From: Streptomyces sp. GESEQ-35
GTDB lineage: Bacteria > Actinomycetota > Actinomycetes > Streptomycetales > Streptomycetaceae
Assembly: GCF_017948485.1 (NCBI RefSeq)
Contig: NZ_JAFFSX010000039.1
Coordinates: 1-64,000, forward strand
Direction: 5' to 3'
Length of the DNA: 64,000 nt
The notes below the pieces were generated by a model. That model saw nothing but the letters and a program-made list of their open reading frames with translations, did not search any database and was not told the origin of the DNA. Of this stretch, positions 44,196-53,600 are shown piece after piece; positions within the stretch are counted from its first letter, which is position 1, and the number at the start of each line of letters is the position of its first letter. The position numbers were made by a program, and so were the translations under genes.

Positions 44196-45364
44196 CGGGC
44201 GTCCTCGGGCTTGGTCGGGGCGGCGGGCGTCGGCTGCGCGGCGGGCGCGGGCTGGGCGTAGGGGTTGGGCTGCCCTGCGCCAGGAGCGCCGTACGGGCCC
44301 GGTCCCTGCGGAGCCGGCGGTGCGAACGGCTGCCCGCCCTGCTGGGGCGGCGGCGGGGCGTACCAGCCGGGCTGGCCCTGCCCCGGTACCGGCATCGGCG
44401 GCTGCATACCCGGCGGCAGGGGCTGCATGAGCCCCTCCTTCTGGTCGACCGTCGACCGGTAGTCGACGGCGCCCTGCGTCATCCGCATGTACGCCTCCTC
44501 CAGCGAGGCCTGGTGCGGCGACAGCTCCCACAGGCGTACGTCCGCCTCGTGCGCGATGTCGCTGAGGCGGGGGAGCGGCAGCCCCATCACCCGCAGCGCG
44601 CCGTCCTGCTCGGGCAGCACATGCCCGCCGGCCTCGGTGATCGCGGTGGTCAGCTTCTCGCGCTGCTGCGGCTCGGTGTCGGGGGTGCGGACGCGCGCGA
44701 AGTCGGCGGAGTTCGCCGAGATGAAGTCCGTGATGCGCATGTCGGCGAGCAGCTGCCCACGGCCGATGACGATGAGGTGGTCGGCGGTCACCGCCATCTC
44801 GCTCATGAGGTGGGACGACACGAAGACCGTACGGCCCTCCGCCGCGAGCGACTTCATCAGGTTGCGCACCCAGAGGATGCCCTCGGGGTCGAGGCCGTTG
44901 ACCGGCTCGTCGAACAGCAGCACCTGGGGGTCGCCGAGCAGTGCGGCGGCGATGCCGAGCCGCTGGCCCATGCCGAGGGAGAAGCCCTTGGAGCGCCTTT
45001 TCGCGACGTCCTGGAGGCCGACCACGCCGAGCACCTCGTCCACCCGGCGGGCCGGGATACCGGACAGCTGGGCCAGGCACAGCAGGTGGTTGCGGGCGTG
45101 CCGGCCGCCGTGCACGGCCTTGGCGTCGAGCAGGGCGCCGACCTGGCGGGGGGCGTTGGGCAGCTTGCGGTACGGGTAGCCGCCGATCGTCACCTGACCC
45201 GACGTGGGGTTGTCCAGGCCGAGGATCATCCGCATCGTCGTCGACTTGCCCGAGCCGTTGGGCCCGAGGAAGCCGGTGACGGCACCGGGCCGCACCTGGA
45301 AGGAAAGGTTGTACACAGCGGTCTTGTCGCCGTAGCGCTTGGTCAGGCCGACTGCCTCGATCAT
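44192..45364 (-). CDS. ABC transporter ATP-binding protein, copy A
   Basis: 390 residues: an ATPase domain (1-225) with Walker A GPNGSGKST, signature FSLGMGQR, Walker B LLFDEPVNGLDPEG and the H-loop SSHLMSEM, then a C-terminal DUF4162-like part, then an unusual Pro/Gln/Gly-rich tail (about 310-390, GMQPPMPVPGQGQ, PPPPQQGG). ATG at 45364 matches copy B; a GTG at 45373 is possible. Its copy-B paralogue lacks the Pro-rich tail. Confidence 0.92.
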   Translation of the reverse strand: MIEAVGLTKRYGDKTAVYNLSFQVRPGAVTGFLGPNGSGKSTTMRMILGLDNPTSGQVTIGGYPYRKLPNAPRQVGALLDAKAVHGGRHARNHLLCLAQLSGIPARRVDEVLGVVGLQDVAKRRSKGFSLGMGQRLGIAAALLGDPQVLLFDEPVNGLDPEGILWVRNLMKSLAAEGRTVFVSSHLMSEMAVTADHLIVIGRGQLLADMRITDFISANSADFARVRTPDTEPQQREKLTTAITEAGGHVLPEQDGALRVMGLPLPRLSDIAHEADVRLWELSPHQASLEEAYMRMTQGAVDYRSTVDQKEGLMQPLPPGMQPPMPVPGQGQPGWYAPPPPQQGGQPFAPPAPQGPGPYGAPGAGQPNPYAQPAPAAQPTPAAPTKPEDAR

Positions 45365-45474
45365 GCTCCGCACCCATCAAAAGGTTCAGGACAGCAGGGC
45401 GCACGCCCCCGTAAGGGTTAGGAGGATATCCGGGCGCTGACGGTTCCGTTCAAAACGAAGCAAAATCGTAAGGC

Positions 45475-46245
45475 TCAGGCGTCCCGCTTCTTCAGCAGTA
45501 CATATCCACCCACAAGCGCCGCGACGACCCACAGCACCATGATCGCGAGTCCGCCCCAGGGGCCGTACGGCGCGTCGTCGTCGATCGGCGTGACCACCTG
45601 CATGATCTTGCTGCCGGCCTGGTCGGGCAGGTACTGGCCGATCTTCTTCGTCGCCGAGACATTGCCGAGGATGTTGGAGATCAGGAAGAAGAACGGCATC
45701 AGGATGCCCAGCGACAGCATCGGTGAGCGCAGCATCGCGGCCACGCCCATCGAGAACATAGCGATGAGGGTCATGTAGACCCCGCCGCCGATGACCGCGC
45801 GCAGCACGCCCGGGTCGCCGATGGATGCCTTGAGGTCGCCGAGCATCGCCTGGCCCAGGAAGAACGTGACGAAGCTGGTGACGAGGCCCACGGCCAGACA
45901 GAGGCCGGTGGCGACCGCGATCTTGCTGAACATGAAGTTGCCGCGCTGCGGCACCGCGGCCAGCGAGGTGCGGATCATGCCGGTGCTGTACTCGTTCGAG
46001 ACGACGAGCACGCCGAACACGATCATCGCCAGCTGGCCGAGGCTCATCCCCGCGAAGCTGATGAAGGTCGGGTCGAAGGAGAGCTGGTCCTGCCGGTCCA
46101 TGTTGTCGAAATCGTTCTTCGACAGGGCCGAGATCAGAATGCCGAGGCCGATCGTGACGACGACGGCGAGGGAGAGCGTCCAGACCGTGGACGCGACGGA
46201 GCGGATCTTCGTCCACTCGGAGCGGATGACCTGGGTCGTCGCCAT
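45475..46245 (-). CDS. ABC-2 type transporter permease, copy B
   Basis: 256-residue paralogue of copy A with six helices and RSEWTKIRSVASTVWTLS near the start. VVSNEYSTGMIRTSLAAVPQRGNFMFSK corresponds to the coupling loop. The ATG at 46245, after GGGGGG, starts 2 bases after its ATPase gene's stop. An intergenic gap of 110 bases separates it from copy A. Confidence 0.9.
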   Translation of the reverse strand: MATTQVIRSEWTKIRSVASTVWTLSLAVVVTIGLGILISALSKNDFDNMDRQDQLSFDPTFISFAGMSLGQLAMIVFGVLVVSNEYSTGMIRTSLAAVPQRGNFMFSKIAVATGLCLAVGLVTSFVTFFLGQAMLGDLKASIGDPGVLRAVIGGGVYMTLIAMFSMGVAAMLRSPMLSLGILMPFFFLISNILGNVSATKKIGQYLPDQAGSKIMQVVTPIDDDAPYGPWGGLAIMVLWVVAALVGGYVLLKKRDA

Positions 46246-46247
46246 GT

Positions 46248-47201
46248 TCAGGCCCCCCTGTTCCAGCCGTTGCCCCACGGTTCTTCCTGGGGGGCGTCGG
46301 AATGTGCGTGGTATTCCACCGACTCGGCGGTCAGCTGCATGAACGCCTCCTCCAGCGAGGCCTGCTGAGGGCTCAGCTCGTGCAGCACGATCTGGTGCTG
46401 CGCGGCCAGCTCACCGATCCGCTCGGACTTGCTGCCGTCCACTTCGAGGACTCCGCTGCCGCTCTCCACGACCGTGACCCCGGCCCCGTACAGCACATCG
46501 AGCAGCCGCTCGCGCTGCGGGGTGCGGATCCGGACGTACGACCGTGAGTTCCGCGCGATGAAGTCGGCCATGGAGGTGTCGGCGAGCAGCCGGCCCTGGC
46601 CGATGACGACGAGGTGGTCGGCGGTGAGCGCCATCTCGCTCATGAGGTGGGACGACACGAAGATCGTACGGCCCTGCGCGGCCAGCGATTTCATGAGGTT
46701 GCGGATCCAGTGGATGCCCTCGGGGTCGAGGCCGTTGACGGGCTCGTCGAACATCAGGATCCGCGGGTCGCCGAGCAGGGCGCCCGCGATGCCGAGCCGC
46801 TGGCCCATGCCGAGCGAGAAGCCCTTGGCCTTCTTCTTGGCCACGGAGGTGAGCCCGACCGTGTCCAGTACCTCGTGCACCCGGCTCTTGGGGATGCCGT
46901 TGCTCTGCGCCAGGCACAGCAGGTGGTTGAAGGCGCTGCGGCCGCCGTGCATGGCCTTGGCGTCGAGGAGCGCGCCGATGTACTTCAGCGGGTCCTTGAG
47001 CTGGTCGTAGTGTGTGCCGTCGATCCGCACGTCACCGGCGGTGGGCCGGTCGAGGCCGAGCATCATGCGCATCGTCGTCGACTTGCCCGCGCCGTTCGGC
47101 CCGAGGAATCCCGTGACGATCCCCGGTCTGACGGTGAACGTGAGGTTGTTGACCGCGACTTTCTCGCCGTACCGCTTGGTCAGGCCCTCAAGCTCAATCA
47201 T
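46248..47201 (-). CDS. ABC transporter ATP-binding protein, copy B
   Basis: 317-residue ATPase, MIELEGLTKRYGEKVAVNNL at the start, Walker A GPNGAGKST, signature FSLGMGQR, Walker B LMFDEPVNGLDPEG, H-loop SSHLMSEM. It is very similar to copy A up to about residue 220, then diverges. With its permease it forms the first-transcribed of two tandem exporter pairs. The MFS gene is encoded 10 bases upstream on the same strand, so all five genes could be one unit. Confidence 0.93.
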   Translation of the reverse strand: MIELEGLTKRYGEKVAVNNLTFTVRPGIVTGFLGPNGAGKSTTMRMMLGLDRPTAGDVRIDGTHYDQLKDPLKYIGALLDAKAMHGGRSAFNHLLCLAQSNGIPKSRVHEVLDTVGLTSVAKKKAKGFSLGMGQRLGIAGALLGDPRILMFDEPVNGLDPEGIHWIRNLMKSLAAQGRTIFVSSHLMSEMALTADHLVVIGQGRLLADTSMADFIARNSRSYVRIRTPQRERLLDVLYGAGVTVVESGSGVLEVDGSKSERIGELAAQHQIVLHELSPQQASLEEAFMQLTAESVEYHAHSDAPQEEPWGNGWNRGA

Positions 47202-47210
47202 GCGGCAACG

Positions 47211-48554
47211 CTAAGACGGGCGTTCGGCAGATGCCACCCGGACAGGCAAACCGAGACCAACGGCTGCGGCAACAATTGTGAAAGCCGTCACCCACAGAAA
47301 GGCATGCGCGAAGTCCGAACCGCCGTGCCCCTGCGCCAGGATCGCCGCGAGGACGGCGGTGCCGAAGGAGCCGCCGAGTTGCTGCACGATCCGGATGCCG
47401 GTACTGGCGTCCGGGATGCGCACGGGGTCGAGGTCCCGGTAGGCGCCGACCATGGCGGCCATGTTGGCGGCGCTCATCCCCAGGCCGCGCACCACGAGGG
47501 CGACGGGCAGCAGCGTGGCGCCGGGGTGCCGGAAGGCGAACGGGAGCGTGCCCGCGGCCGACAGCAGCAGTCCGCCGACGGCGACCGGGCGGGGGCCGAG
47601 CCGGTCGGTGAGCGGTCCGGTCACCCGGGCCAGCAGGCTGCCGAGCCCTTGCGGTGCCAGCAGCAGTCCGGCGGCGATCGCGCCCTCGCCGCGCGCCTGC
47701 TGGTAGTACAGCGGCAGCAGGAACATCCCGCCGAACAGGCTCAGCCCGCCCAGGAACGTCAGCGCCGACGAGACGGCGAAGGCCCGGTCGCCGAACAGGC
47801 GTAGGTCGACGAGGGGTTCGGCGGTCCGCAGGGCGTGGAGGGCGAACGCGCCGACGAGGAGGGCCCCGAGCGGTGTCGCCGTCGCCCGGGTGGGACCGTC
47901 CGCGGAGAGGCCGTAGACGAGGGCGGCGAGGCCGGGGGAGAGGAGCAGTAGTCCGGTCAGGTCGAGGCGCTTGCCTGGCCGGCCGGTGTCCCGGGGGACG
48001 CCCCGCCACGCCAGGGCGAGGGCGAGCAGGCAGACGGGCAGGTTGACGTAGAAGATCCACCGCCAGCTGAGGTGACCCACGATCAGGCCGCCGAGGACGG
48101 GGCCGAGGATCGGCCCGAGCAGCGCGGGCAGCGTGATCACGGCCATCAGCCGGCCGAGGTTCCGCCCGCCCGCGGCTCGCATGACGAGCGTCTGGAGCAC
48201 GGGCAGCAGCATCCCGCCACCGGCGCCCTGCACCACTCGGAAGACGACCAGTGACCCGATGTCCCAGGCGAGCCCGCACAGCACCGACCCGGCGAGGAAG
48301 AGGGTGAGCGAGCCCAGCCAGACGCGCCGGGCGCCGAATCGCTCCACCGCCCATCCGGACACCGGCACGACTACCGCCAGCGCCAGCAGATAGGCCGTAC
48401 TCACCCACTGCACGGCGGCCGTCGAGGCGTCCAGGTCGTGGCCGAGGGTGTGGAGGGCGATGGACACGATCGTGCTGTCCAGGAGTGGGGCGAGGGCGCC
48501 GAGGACGAGGATGCCGGCGAGTTTGAGGACGGCGGGGTCTGGTCGCGTGGTCAT
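47211..48554 (-). CDS. MFS drug exporter, EmrB/QacA (DHA2, 14-TM) type
   Basis: 447-residue transporter with about 14 membrane helices. Motif C-like LGPILGPVLGG, motif A-like GWAVERFGARRVWLG, and motif D1-like LDSTIVSIALHTLG are visible. ATG at 48554 (MTTRPDP) chosen over the longer frame start at 48620, which would run through the operators. Divergent from tetR and probably repressed by it. It may confer resistance to amphipathic toxic compounds. Confidence 0.93.
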   Translation of the reverse strand: MTTRPDPAVLKLAGILVLGALAPLLDSTIVSIALHTLGHDLDASTAAVQWVSTAYLLALAVVVPVSGWAVERFGARRVWLGSLTLFLAGSVLCGLAWDIGSLVVFRVVQGAGGGMLLPVLQTLVMRAAGGRNLGRLMAVITLPALLGPILGPVLGGLIVGHLSWRWIFYVNLPVCLLALALAWRGVPRDTGRPGKRLDLTGLLLLSPGLAALVYGLSADGPTRATATPLGALLVGAFALHALRTAEPLVDLRLFGDRAFAVSSALTFLGGLSLFGGMFLLPLYYQQARGEGAIAAGLLLAPQGLGSLLARVTGPLTDRLGPRPVAVGGLLLSAAGTLPFAFRHPGATLLPVALVVRGLGMSAANMAAMVGAYRDLDPVRIPDASTGIRIVQQLGGSFGTAVLAAILAQGHGGSDFAHAFLWVTAFTIVAAAVGLGLPVRVASAERPS

Positions 48555-48567
48555 GGCACTCCCATTG

Positions 48568-48582
48568 GAGACGTTGCGTCTC
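48568..48582. promoter_or_regulatory. TetR operator 1
   Basis: GAGAC-GTTGC-GTCTC within TTGGAGAC...GTCTCTTA, 14 bases upstream of the MFS start codon. It is mirrored by operator 2. Confidence 0.85.
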
Positions 48583-48611
48583 TTACGTCCACGATAGGCT
48601 CGCGCCAGTAA

Positions 48612-48626
48612 GAGACGCAAGGTCTC
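48612..48626. promoter_or_regulatory. TetR operator 2
   Basis: GAGAC-GCAAG-GTCTC, 44 bp from operator 1 and 19 bases upstream of the tetR ATG. The flanks TAAGA and CTAATGGG are the inverse of those at operator 1, so the whole 26-base block is inverted. Confidence 0.85.
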
Positions 48627-48644
48627 CTAATGGGAGGTGTGCGG

Positions 48645-49202
48645 ATGCCTGGTGAGACCACGCGGCGCCGGGGTGCCGCTCTGGAGGCCGACCTCCTGGA
48701 CGCGGCCTGGGCGGAACTGGAAGCGGTCGGATATGCCCGGCTGACCATGGAGGGCGTGGCGGCCCGGGCGAAGACCGGCAAGCAGGTCCTGTACCGCCGC
48801 TGGGGCAACCGCGCGGAACTCGTCATCGCCGCCCTGCGGCACCGCACCGGGTCGATCGCCGACCGGGTGCCCGACACGGGGACGCTGCGGGAGGACGTAC
48901 TGGAGGTGCTGCGGGCGGGCGCGCGCCGGCAGCGGCAGATCGGGCCGGACACGGTCCACGGGCTGCTGGCGGAGGCCCGGGACGTGGACCCCGCGTTCTT
49001 CGGCATCATGCGGGACGTACTGCGGACCGTCGTGGCACGCGCCGCCGAGCGGGGCGAGATCCCGACGGCCGACCTCCCCCGACGGGTGCTCACACTCCCC
49101 GCGGACCTCCTTCGCCACGAAATCCTGCTGAGCCGTCAGCCGCTCACGGACCAGACGCTCGCCGAGATCGTGGACGACGTCTTCTTGCCGCTCGTGGGGT
49201 GA
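48645..49202 (+). CDS. TetR/AcrR family repressor
   Basis: 185-residue regulator with an N-terminal helix-turn-helix (about 17-62, LLDAAWAELEAVGYARLTMEGVAARAKTG region, then VLYRRWGNRAELV) and a TetR_C-like ligand domain. Start at ATG 48645 because GGGAGG lies 5-6 bases upstream; a second ATG at 48630 overlaps operator 2. It probably controls itself and the MFS gene. A repeat array follows its stop directly. Confidence 0.92.
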   Translation: MPGETTRRRGAALEADLLDAAWAELEAVGYARLTMEGVAARAKTGKQVLYRRWGNRAELVIAALRHRTGSIADRVPDTGTLREDVLEVLRAGARRQRQIGPDTVHGLLAEARDVDPAFFGIMRDVLRTVVARAAERGEIPTADLPRRVLTLPADLLRHEILLSRQPLTDQTLAEIVDDVFLPLVG

Positions 49203-49543
49203 CAGAGGCGCACCGCCTTGGGCGGGGGTGCGTGGCGGAGGCTCGTGCTCTTGGGTGGGGGTGCGTGGCGGAGGCTCGTGCCTTGGGCAGGGGATCCATG
49301 GCGGAGGCCCGCACCCCTTGGGCGGGGGGTGCGTGACGGAGAGCGCGCACCGCCTTGGGCGGGGATGCGTGGCGAAGGCTCGCGCTCTGGGCGGGGATAC
49401 GTGGCGAAGGCCCCGCACCGCTTGGGCGCGGGGCCGTGACGGAGGTTCGCGCCCTCTCCGCGGGGCGCATGACGAAGGCCCGCGCCCTCTCCGCGGGGCG
49501 CATGACGGAGGCCCGCACCCCCTGGCAGGGGATGCGGGCCTCG
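49202..49543. repeat. Array of about ten 33-36-bp degenerate tandem repeats
   Basis: Each unit reads roughly GCGGAGGCTCGTGCCTTGGG then CGGGGGTGCGTG; unit starts are near 49202, 49235, 49268, 49301, 49336, 49372, 49404, 49439, 49472 and 49505. Most units contain a short hairpin (GCACC or CGCG opposite GGTGC or CGCG) and the fixed GGAGGC/GAAGGC word. The last unit forms the filP terminator. It fills the whole 363-base tetR-filP gap. No frame looks protein-coding; translations are only low-complexity repeats. Confidence 0.85.
49509..49543 (-). terminator. Terminator of filP
   Basis: GAGGCCCGCA (49509-49518) / TGCGGGCCTC (49534-49543) with an inner CCCC/GGGG, a near-perfect 14-bp stem, 22 bases after the filP stop on the minus strand. 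It is the last unit of the repeat array. Confidence 0.75.
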
Positions 49544-49565
49544 GTCGTACTGCTACCTCACATGC

Positions 49566-50501
49566 TTACCGGGTCTGCTGCGCCGGGACTCCGCGGGAGA
49601 TCGGCTCGTCCTCGGCCGGCGTGCCGGCGGCGGCCACCGCGGCGCCCGTGAGCGTGGCGAGCATCTCGCGCACGTTCGTCAGCTGGGCGTTGATGCTGTC
49701 GCGGCGGTTGGTGAGGGCGGCCAGCTCGCGCTCGGATTCCGAACGGATCCGGTCGGCCTTGGCGTTGGCGTCGGCCACGATGTCCTCGGCCTGGCGCTGA
49801 GCCGTCTCCACCGTCTGGCGGGCGCGGCGCTCGGCGTCCGTGCGCAGCTTCTCCGCCTCCAGGCGCAGCTGCTCCGCGCGGTGCTCGATCTCCGCGAGGC
49901 GCTTCTCCGCCTTGGCCTGACGGGACGCCAGGTCACGCTCGGACTGCTCGCGGCGCTTGGCGAGGTTCGTCTCGAAGTCGGCGGCGGCCTGCGCGGCCTT
50001 CGCACGGGTCTCCTCGAAGAGGGCGTCCGCCTCCTCACGCTTGGACTGCGCGTCCTTCTGCGCCTCGGCACGCAGCTGGGCGGAGTCGCTCTTGGCCTTC
50101 TCGACGATCCGGACGCCCTCGTCCTCGGCCTTGGACTTGCGCTCCGCAGCGAACGATTCTGCGTCGTTGCGTACCTGCTGGGCCGAGGACTCGGCGAGTT
50201 CACGGTGCTGCTCGGCTGCCCGGCGGGCCTCCTCGCGCAGATCCTTGGCCTCTTCTTCGGCGAGACGGAGGATCTTCTCGACACGCGCGCCGAGGCCGGC
50301 GTACGACGGCTCTGCGTCGTTCACCTGAGCCTGGGCGTTCTGCGTTTCGAGATGGAGTTCCTCGATGCGCTTTTCCAGAGCGGTGATGCGGGCGAGAGCG
50401 CTGTCACGGTCGGAGACGAGCTTGGAGATCCGTTCGTCCACCTGAGCGCGGTCGTACCCACGCCGCACTAGCTCGAAGCCGTAGGGGGAAGTGTCGCTCA
50501 T
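49566..50501 (-). CDS. filP: Coiled-coil cytoskeletal protein FilP
   Basis: 311-residue filament protein, intermediate-filament-like, that stiffens hyphae and works with Scy and DivIVA in apical growth. The N-terminus ELVRRGYDRAQVDERI resembles the DivIVA-type motif. From about residue 30 to 285 the sequence is nearly continuous heptad-type coiled coil rich in Ala, Glu, Arg and Gln, followed by a short non-helical tail. ATG with AGGAA upstream. Adjacent to scy, the order known in S. coelicolor. Confidence 0.95.
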   Translation of the reverse strand: MSDTSPYGFELVRRGYDRAQVDERISKLVSDRDSALARITALEKRIEELHLETQNAQAQVNDAEPSYAGLGARVEKILRLAEEEAKDLREEARRAAEQHRELAESSAQQVRNDAESFAAERKSKAEDEGVRIVEKAKSDSAQLRAEAQKDAQSKREEADALFEETRAKAAQAAADFETNLAKRREQSERDLASRQAKAEKRLAEIEHRAEQLRLEAEKLRTDAERRARQTVETAQRQAEDIVADANAKADRIRSESERELAALTNRRDSINAQLTNVREMLATLTGAAVAAAGTPAEDEPISRGVPAQQTR

Positions 50502-50684
50502 GGGGTTCCTGTCGAATGAGACCGGTGAGGTGATAGGGGGAATCCTAGGGGCCGAAGCGGTCTGTCATCGAGCGGATACGTGTTTGATCTGGAGAATGAC
50601 ACCCCTTTTGAGTGGCTAACCGTCAGACGGCTTGCCAAAGACTTGGTCAAAGGCCCCAGAACGCATCGAAACTCGCCGACTCCG

Positions 50685-53600
50685 CTAGCTCTCAGAGGAC
50701 TTGCCACCTGATCGGGGGGCGCCGACCGTCGCGCCCGCCTTGACGGCGCCGTCCTTGCCGGCCGTCGGGGCCTCGAAGGACTCCAACGCCTCCAGGACGT
50801 CCTGGACACGGGAGATCTCGGCGTTGATGTCCTCGCGGCGCCGCACCAGGGTCTCCAGCTCGCGCTTGCCCTCCTCGACAGTGCGCTTCGCCTCGCGGAT
50901 CGCCTCGGCCTTGAGCTCCTCGGCCTCCCGGACCAGAGTGGACTTCTTCTGCTCGGCCTCCTTGAGGAGCCCCTCGGCCTTCTTGACGGCGGCGATACGG
51001 ACCTTGCCCGCCTCGGAGTTGGCCTCCGAGACCAGCTCCTTGGCCTTCGCCTGCGCCTTGGCGAGCTGCTCCTCCGCGGCCTTGATGAGCGCGTCGCAGC
51101 GGTCGCCCGCCGACTTCATCGTCTCGGCCGACTCACGGCGGGCCCGCTCGTGCAGTTCCTCGATCTCGGCCGTGATGCGGTCGCGCAGCTCCTCGGCGCG
51201 CTCCCTGATCGAGGTGGCGTCCCGGCGGGCGCCGACGAGCAACTCGTCCGCGTCCGTACGGGCCTTCTCCACCCGTCCGTTGCCCTCGACCGTCGCCTCG
51301 GACACCAGCCGGTCGGCCTCGGTGCGGGCCACGCCGACCATCGTGTCGGCCTGCGCCTCGGCCTCGGCCGTCGTCTTGTGCGCCTGCTGCTGCGCCTCGG
51401 CGAGCAGCTTGTCCGCCTCGGCGGTGGTCTCCGTGATGAGCGTGTCGACCTGCTCGGCCGCCTCGGAACGCCGCTTGTTGGATTCCTTGCGGGCCTCGTC
51501 GAGGGCGCGCTCGGCCTCCTCGCGCGCGGACGACACCAGCCGCTCGGCCTCCGCCTCGGCCGCCGCCTTGACCCGTGCCGCCTCGCTGCGGACCCGCTCC
51601 GCGTGCTGCTGAGCCGAGCCGACCGTCTCGGCGGCCTCCGCGCGCAGCCGCTCCGCGTCGCTGGTCGCGTCCGACATCCGCTGCTCGGCCTGGGCGACCG
51701 ACTCGGACCGAACCCGCTCGGCCTCCGCGGCCGTGTCCGTGGCCAACCGCTCTGCCTCGGACCGCGCTTCGGTGATGAGGGTGTCCGCCTGCGTGGCCGC
51801 GTCCGACCGGATCCGGTTGGCGTCGTCCCGGGCGTCCGCCCGGCTGCGTGCGGCGTCCTGCTCTGCCTGCGCGGTGAGGCCCGACGCCTCCGCGCGCACC
51901 CGCTGGGCATGCTCGGACGCGTCCGAACGCAGCCGCTCCGACTCGGCGATCGCCTCCGAAACGGTGCGCTCCGCAAGGGACTTGGCCGCCTCGGTCTCCT
52001 CGGCCGCCTCGCGCCGGATACGGCCCGAGTCCTCGCTGGCCCGCTCCCGCTCGGCGTAGGCGTCCGCGCGAACCCGGTCGGCCTCCTCCTGCGCCTCGCG
52101 CCGGGTACGGTCCGCCGCGTGCTCGGCGGCGGAGCGCAGCCCGGTGATCTCCTCCTGGGCCTGCTCGTGCAGTCCGACGACCGAGTCCCGTACCTGCTGG
52201 GCGTGTTGCTCGGCCGCCGACACCATCTCGGTGGCACGCCGGTCGGCCTCCTCGACCAGCCTGACCGCCTCGGCCTGCGCCTCCTCCACGCGGTTGCGCG
52301 CCGAGGCCAGCAGCTCCTCGCTCTGCTCGCGGGCCCGCTCACGCTCCTGGTCCGCCTCCTGGCGCGCGGAACCGAGGAGTTCCTCGGCCTCACGGCGGCG
52401 CCGGACGGCCTCTTCCTGGGCGGCGGCCAGCGTCTCCGTGGCCTCCGTGCCGAGCCGCTCGGCGGCGGCCTGCGCCTCCGCCCGTACCCGGTCGGCCGTC
52501 TCCTGGGCCTCCGACTTCAGCCGCTCGGCCTCCGCCGCGGCCTCGGACCGCAGGCGTACGGCGATGGCCTCGCCCTCCGCACGGGAGGCGGACGCGTCCG
52601 ACGCGGCCTCGTTGCGCAGCCGTTCGGCCTCCGCCTCGGCCTGTGCCTGGAGCGTGCGGATCCGCTCGGCGGACTCGGCGCGCAGCCGCTCGGTCTCCTC
52701 GGCGGCCTCGCGGCGGATCCGCGCGGCCTCCTCGCGGGCGTCGGTCAGCGCCTGCTCGGCCGCGGCGAGCCGCTCCTCGGCCTCCGTGTGCAGCCGGGTC
52801 AGCCCCTCGGCGGCCTCCTCGCGGCGGGCCTCTATGGCGCGCTCGGTCTCCTCGTGCAGTTCGCGCGCGGCCCGCTCGGCGTCGGCCTTGATGCCCTCGG
52901 ACTGCTCGACGACCTCCTCACGGTGCCGCTCGGCCTCCTGACGGGTGCGCTGAAGAGTCTCCTCGGCCTGGCGGCGCAATGTCGTCGCCCGCTCGATGGC
53001 CTCCGTACGGACCTTCTCGCTGTCCCCCTGGGCGGTCTGGCGCAGCTCGTCCGCGTCGGCCCTGGCCTTGGCGAGCAGCTCCTCGGCGGTCTTGGCCGCC
53101 TCCTCGATCTGCTGGACGGCCTCCTTGCGGGCCTCCGCGCGGATCTTCTCGCCCTCGGCGACCGCGTCGCCGCGCAGCTGCTCGGCCTCGCCCCGCAGCC
53201 GGCGGGCCTCCTCCTGGAGCTCGACCGTCTTGGCGCGGTACTCCTTGGTGTCGTCCTTCGCCGCGCCCTTGAGCCCCTCGGCGATGTCGTGTGCCTGGGC
53301 GCGCAGCCGGTCCGCCTCGGTCTCCGCCTCGGAGCGGATCCGCTCGGCCTCCTCGGTGGCGGCCTTGGTGGTGTTCTTGGCCTCCTCGGACGCCTTGTTG
53401 AGGACGTCCTCGGCGGTCCGGGCCGCTTTGGCGAGCTGGGAGGCGGTCTCCTCGGCGGTGAGGCTGCGGGCGTTCTCCTCGGCCTCCGCGACGATCTTCT
53501 CGGCCTTGGCGCGGGCCTCCTCGACGACCTGCTCGGCGTCCGACTTGGTGGTCTCGGCCTCCTTGGTGGCCTCGCTGACCAGCCGGGCGACCTGCTCCTT

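Noticed and set aside
49144..49518. Leftward frame giving Arg/Ala/Pro repeats
   Set aside because: Only the translation of the 33-bp DNA array.
49202..49543. CRISPR array
   Set aside because: Repeat units are contiguous and degenerate, without unique spacers, and no cas genes are present.
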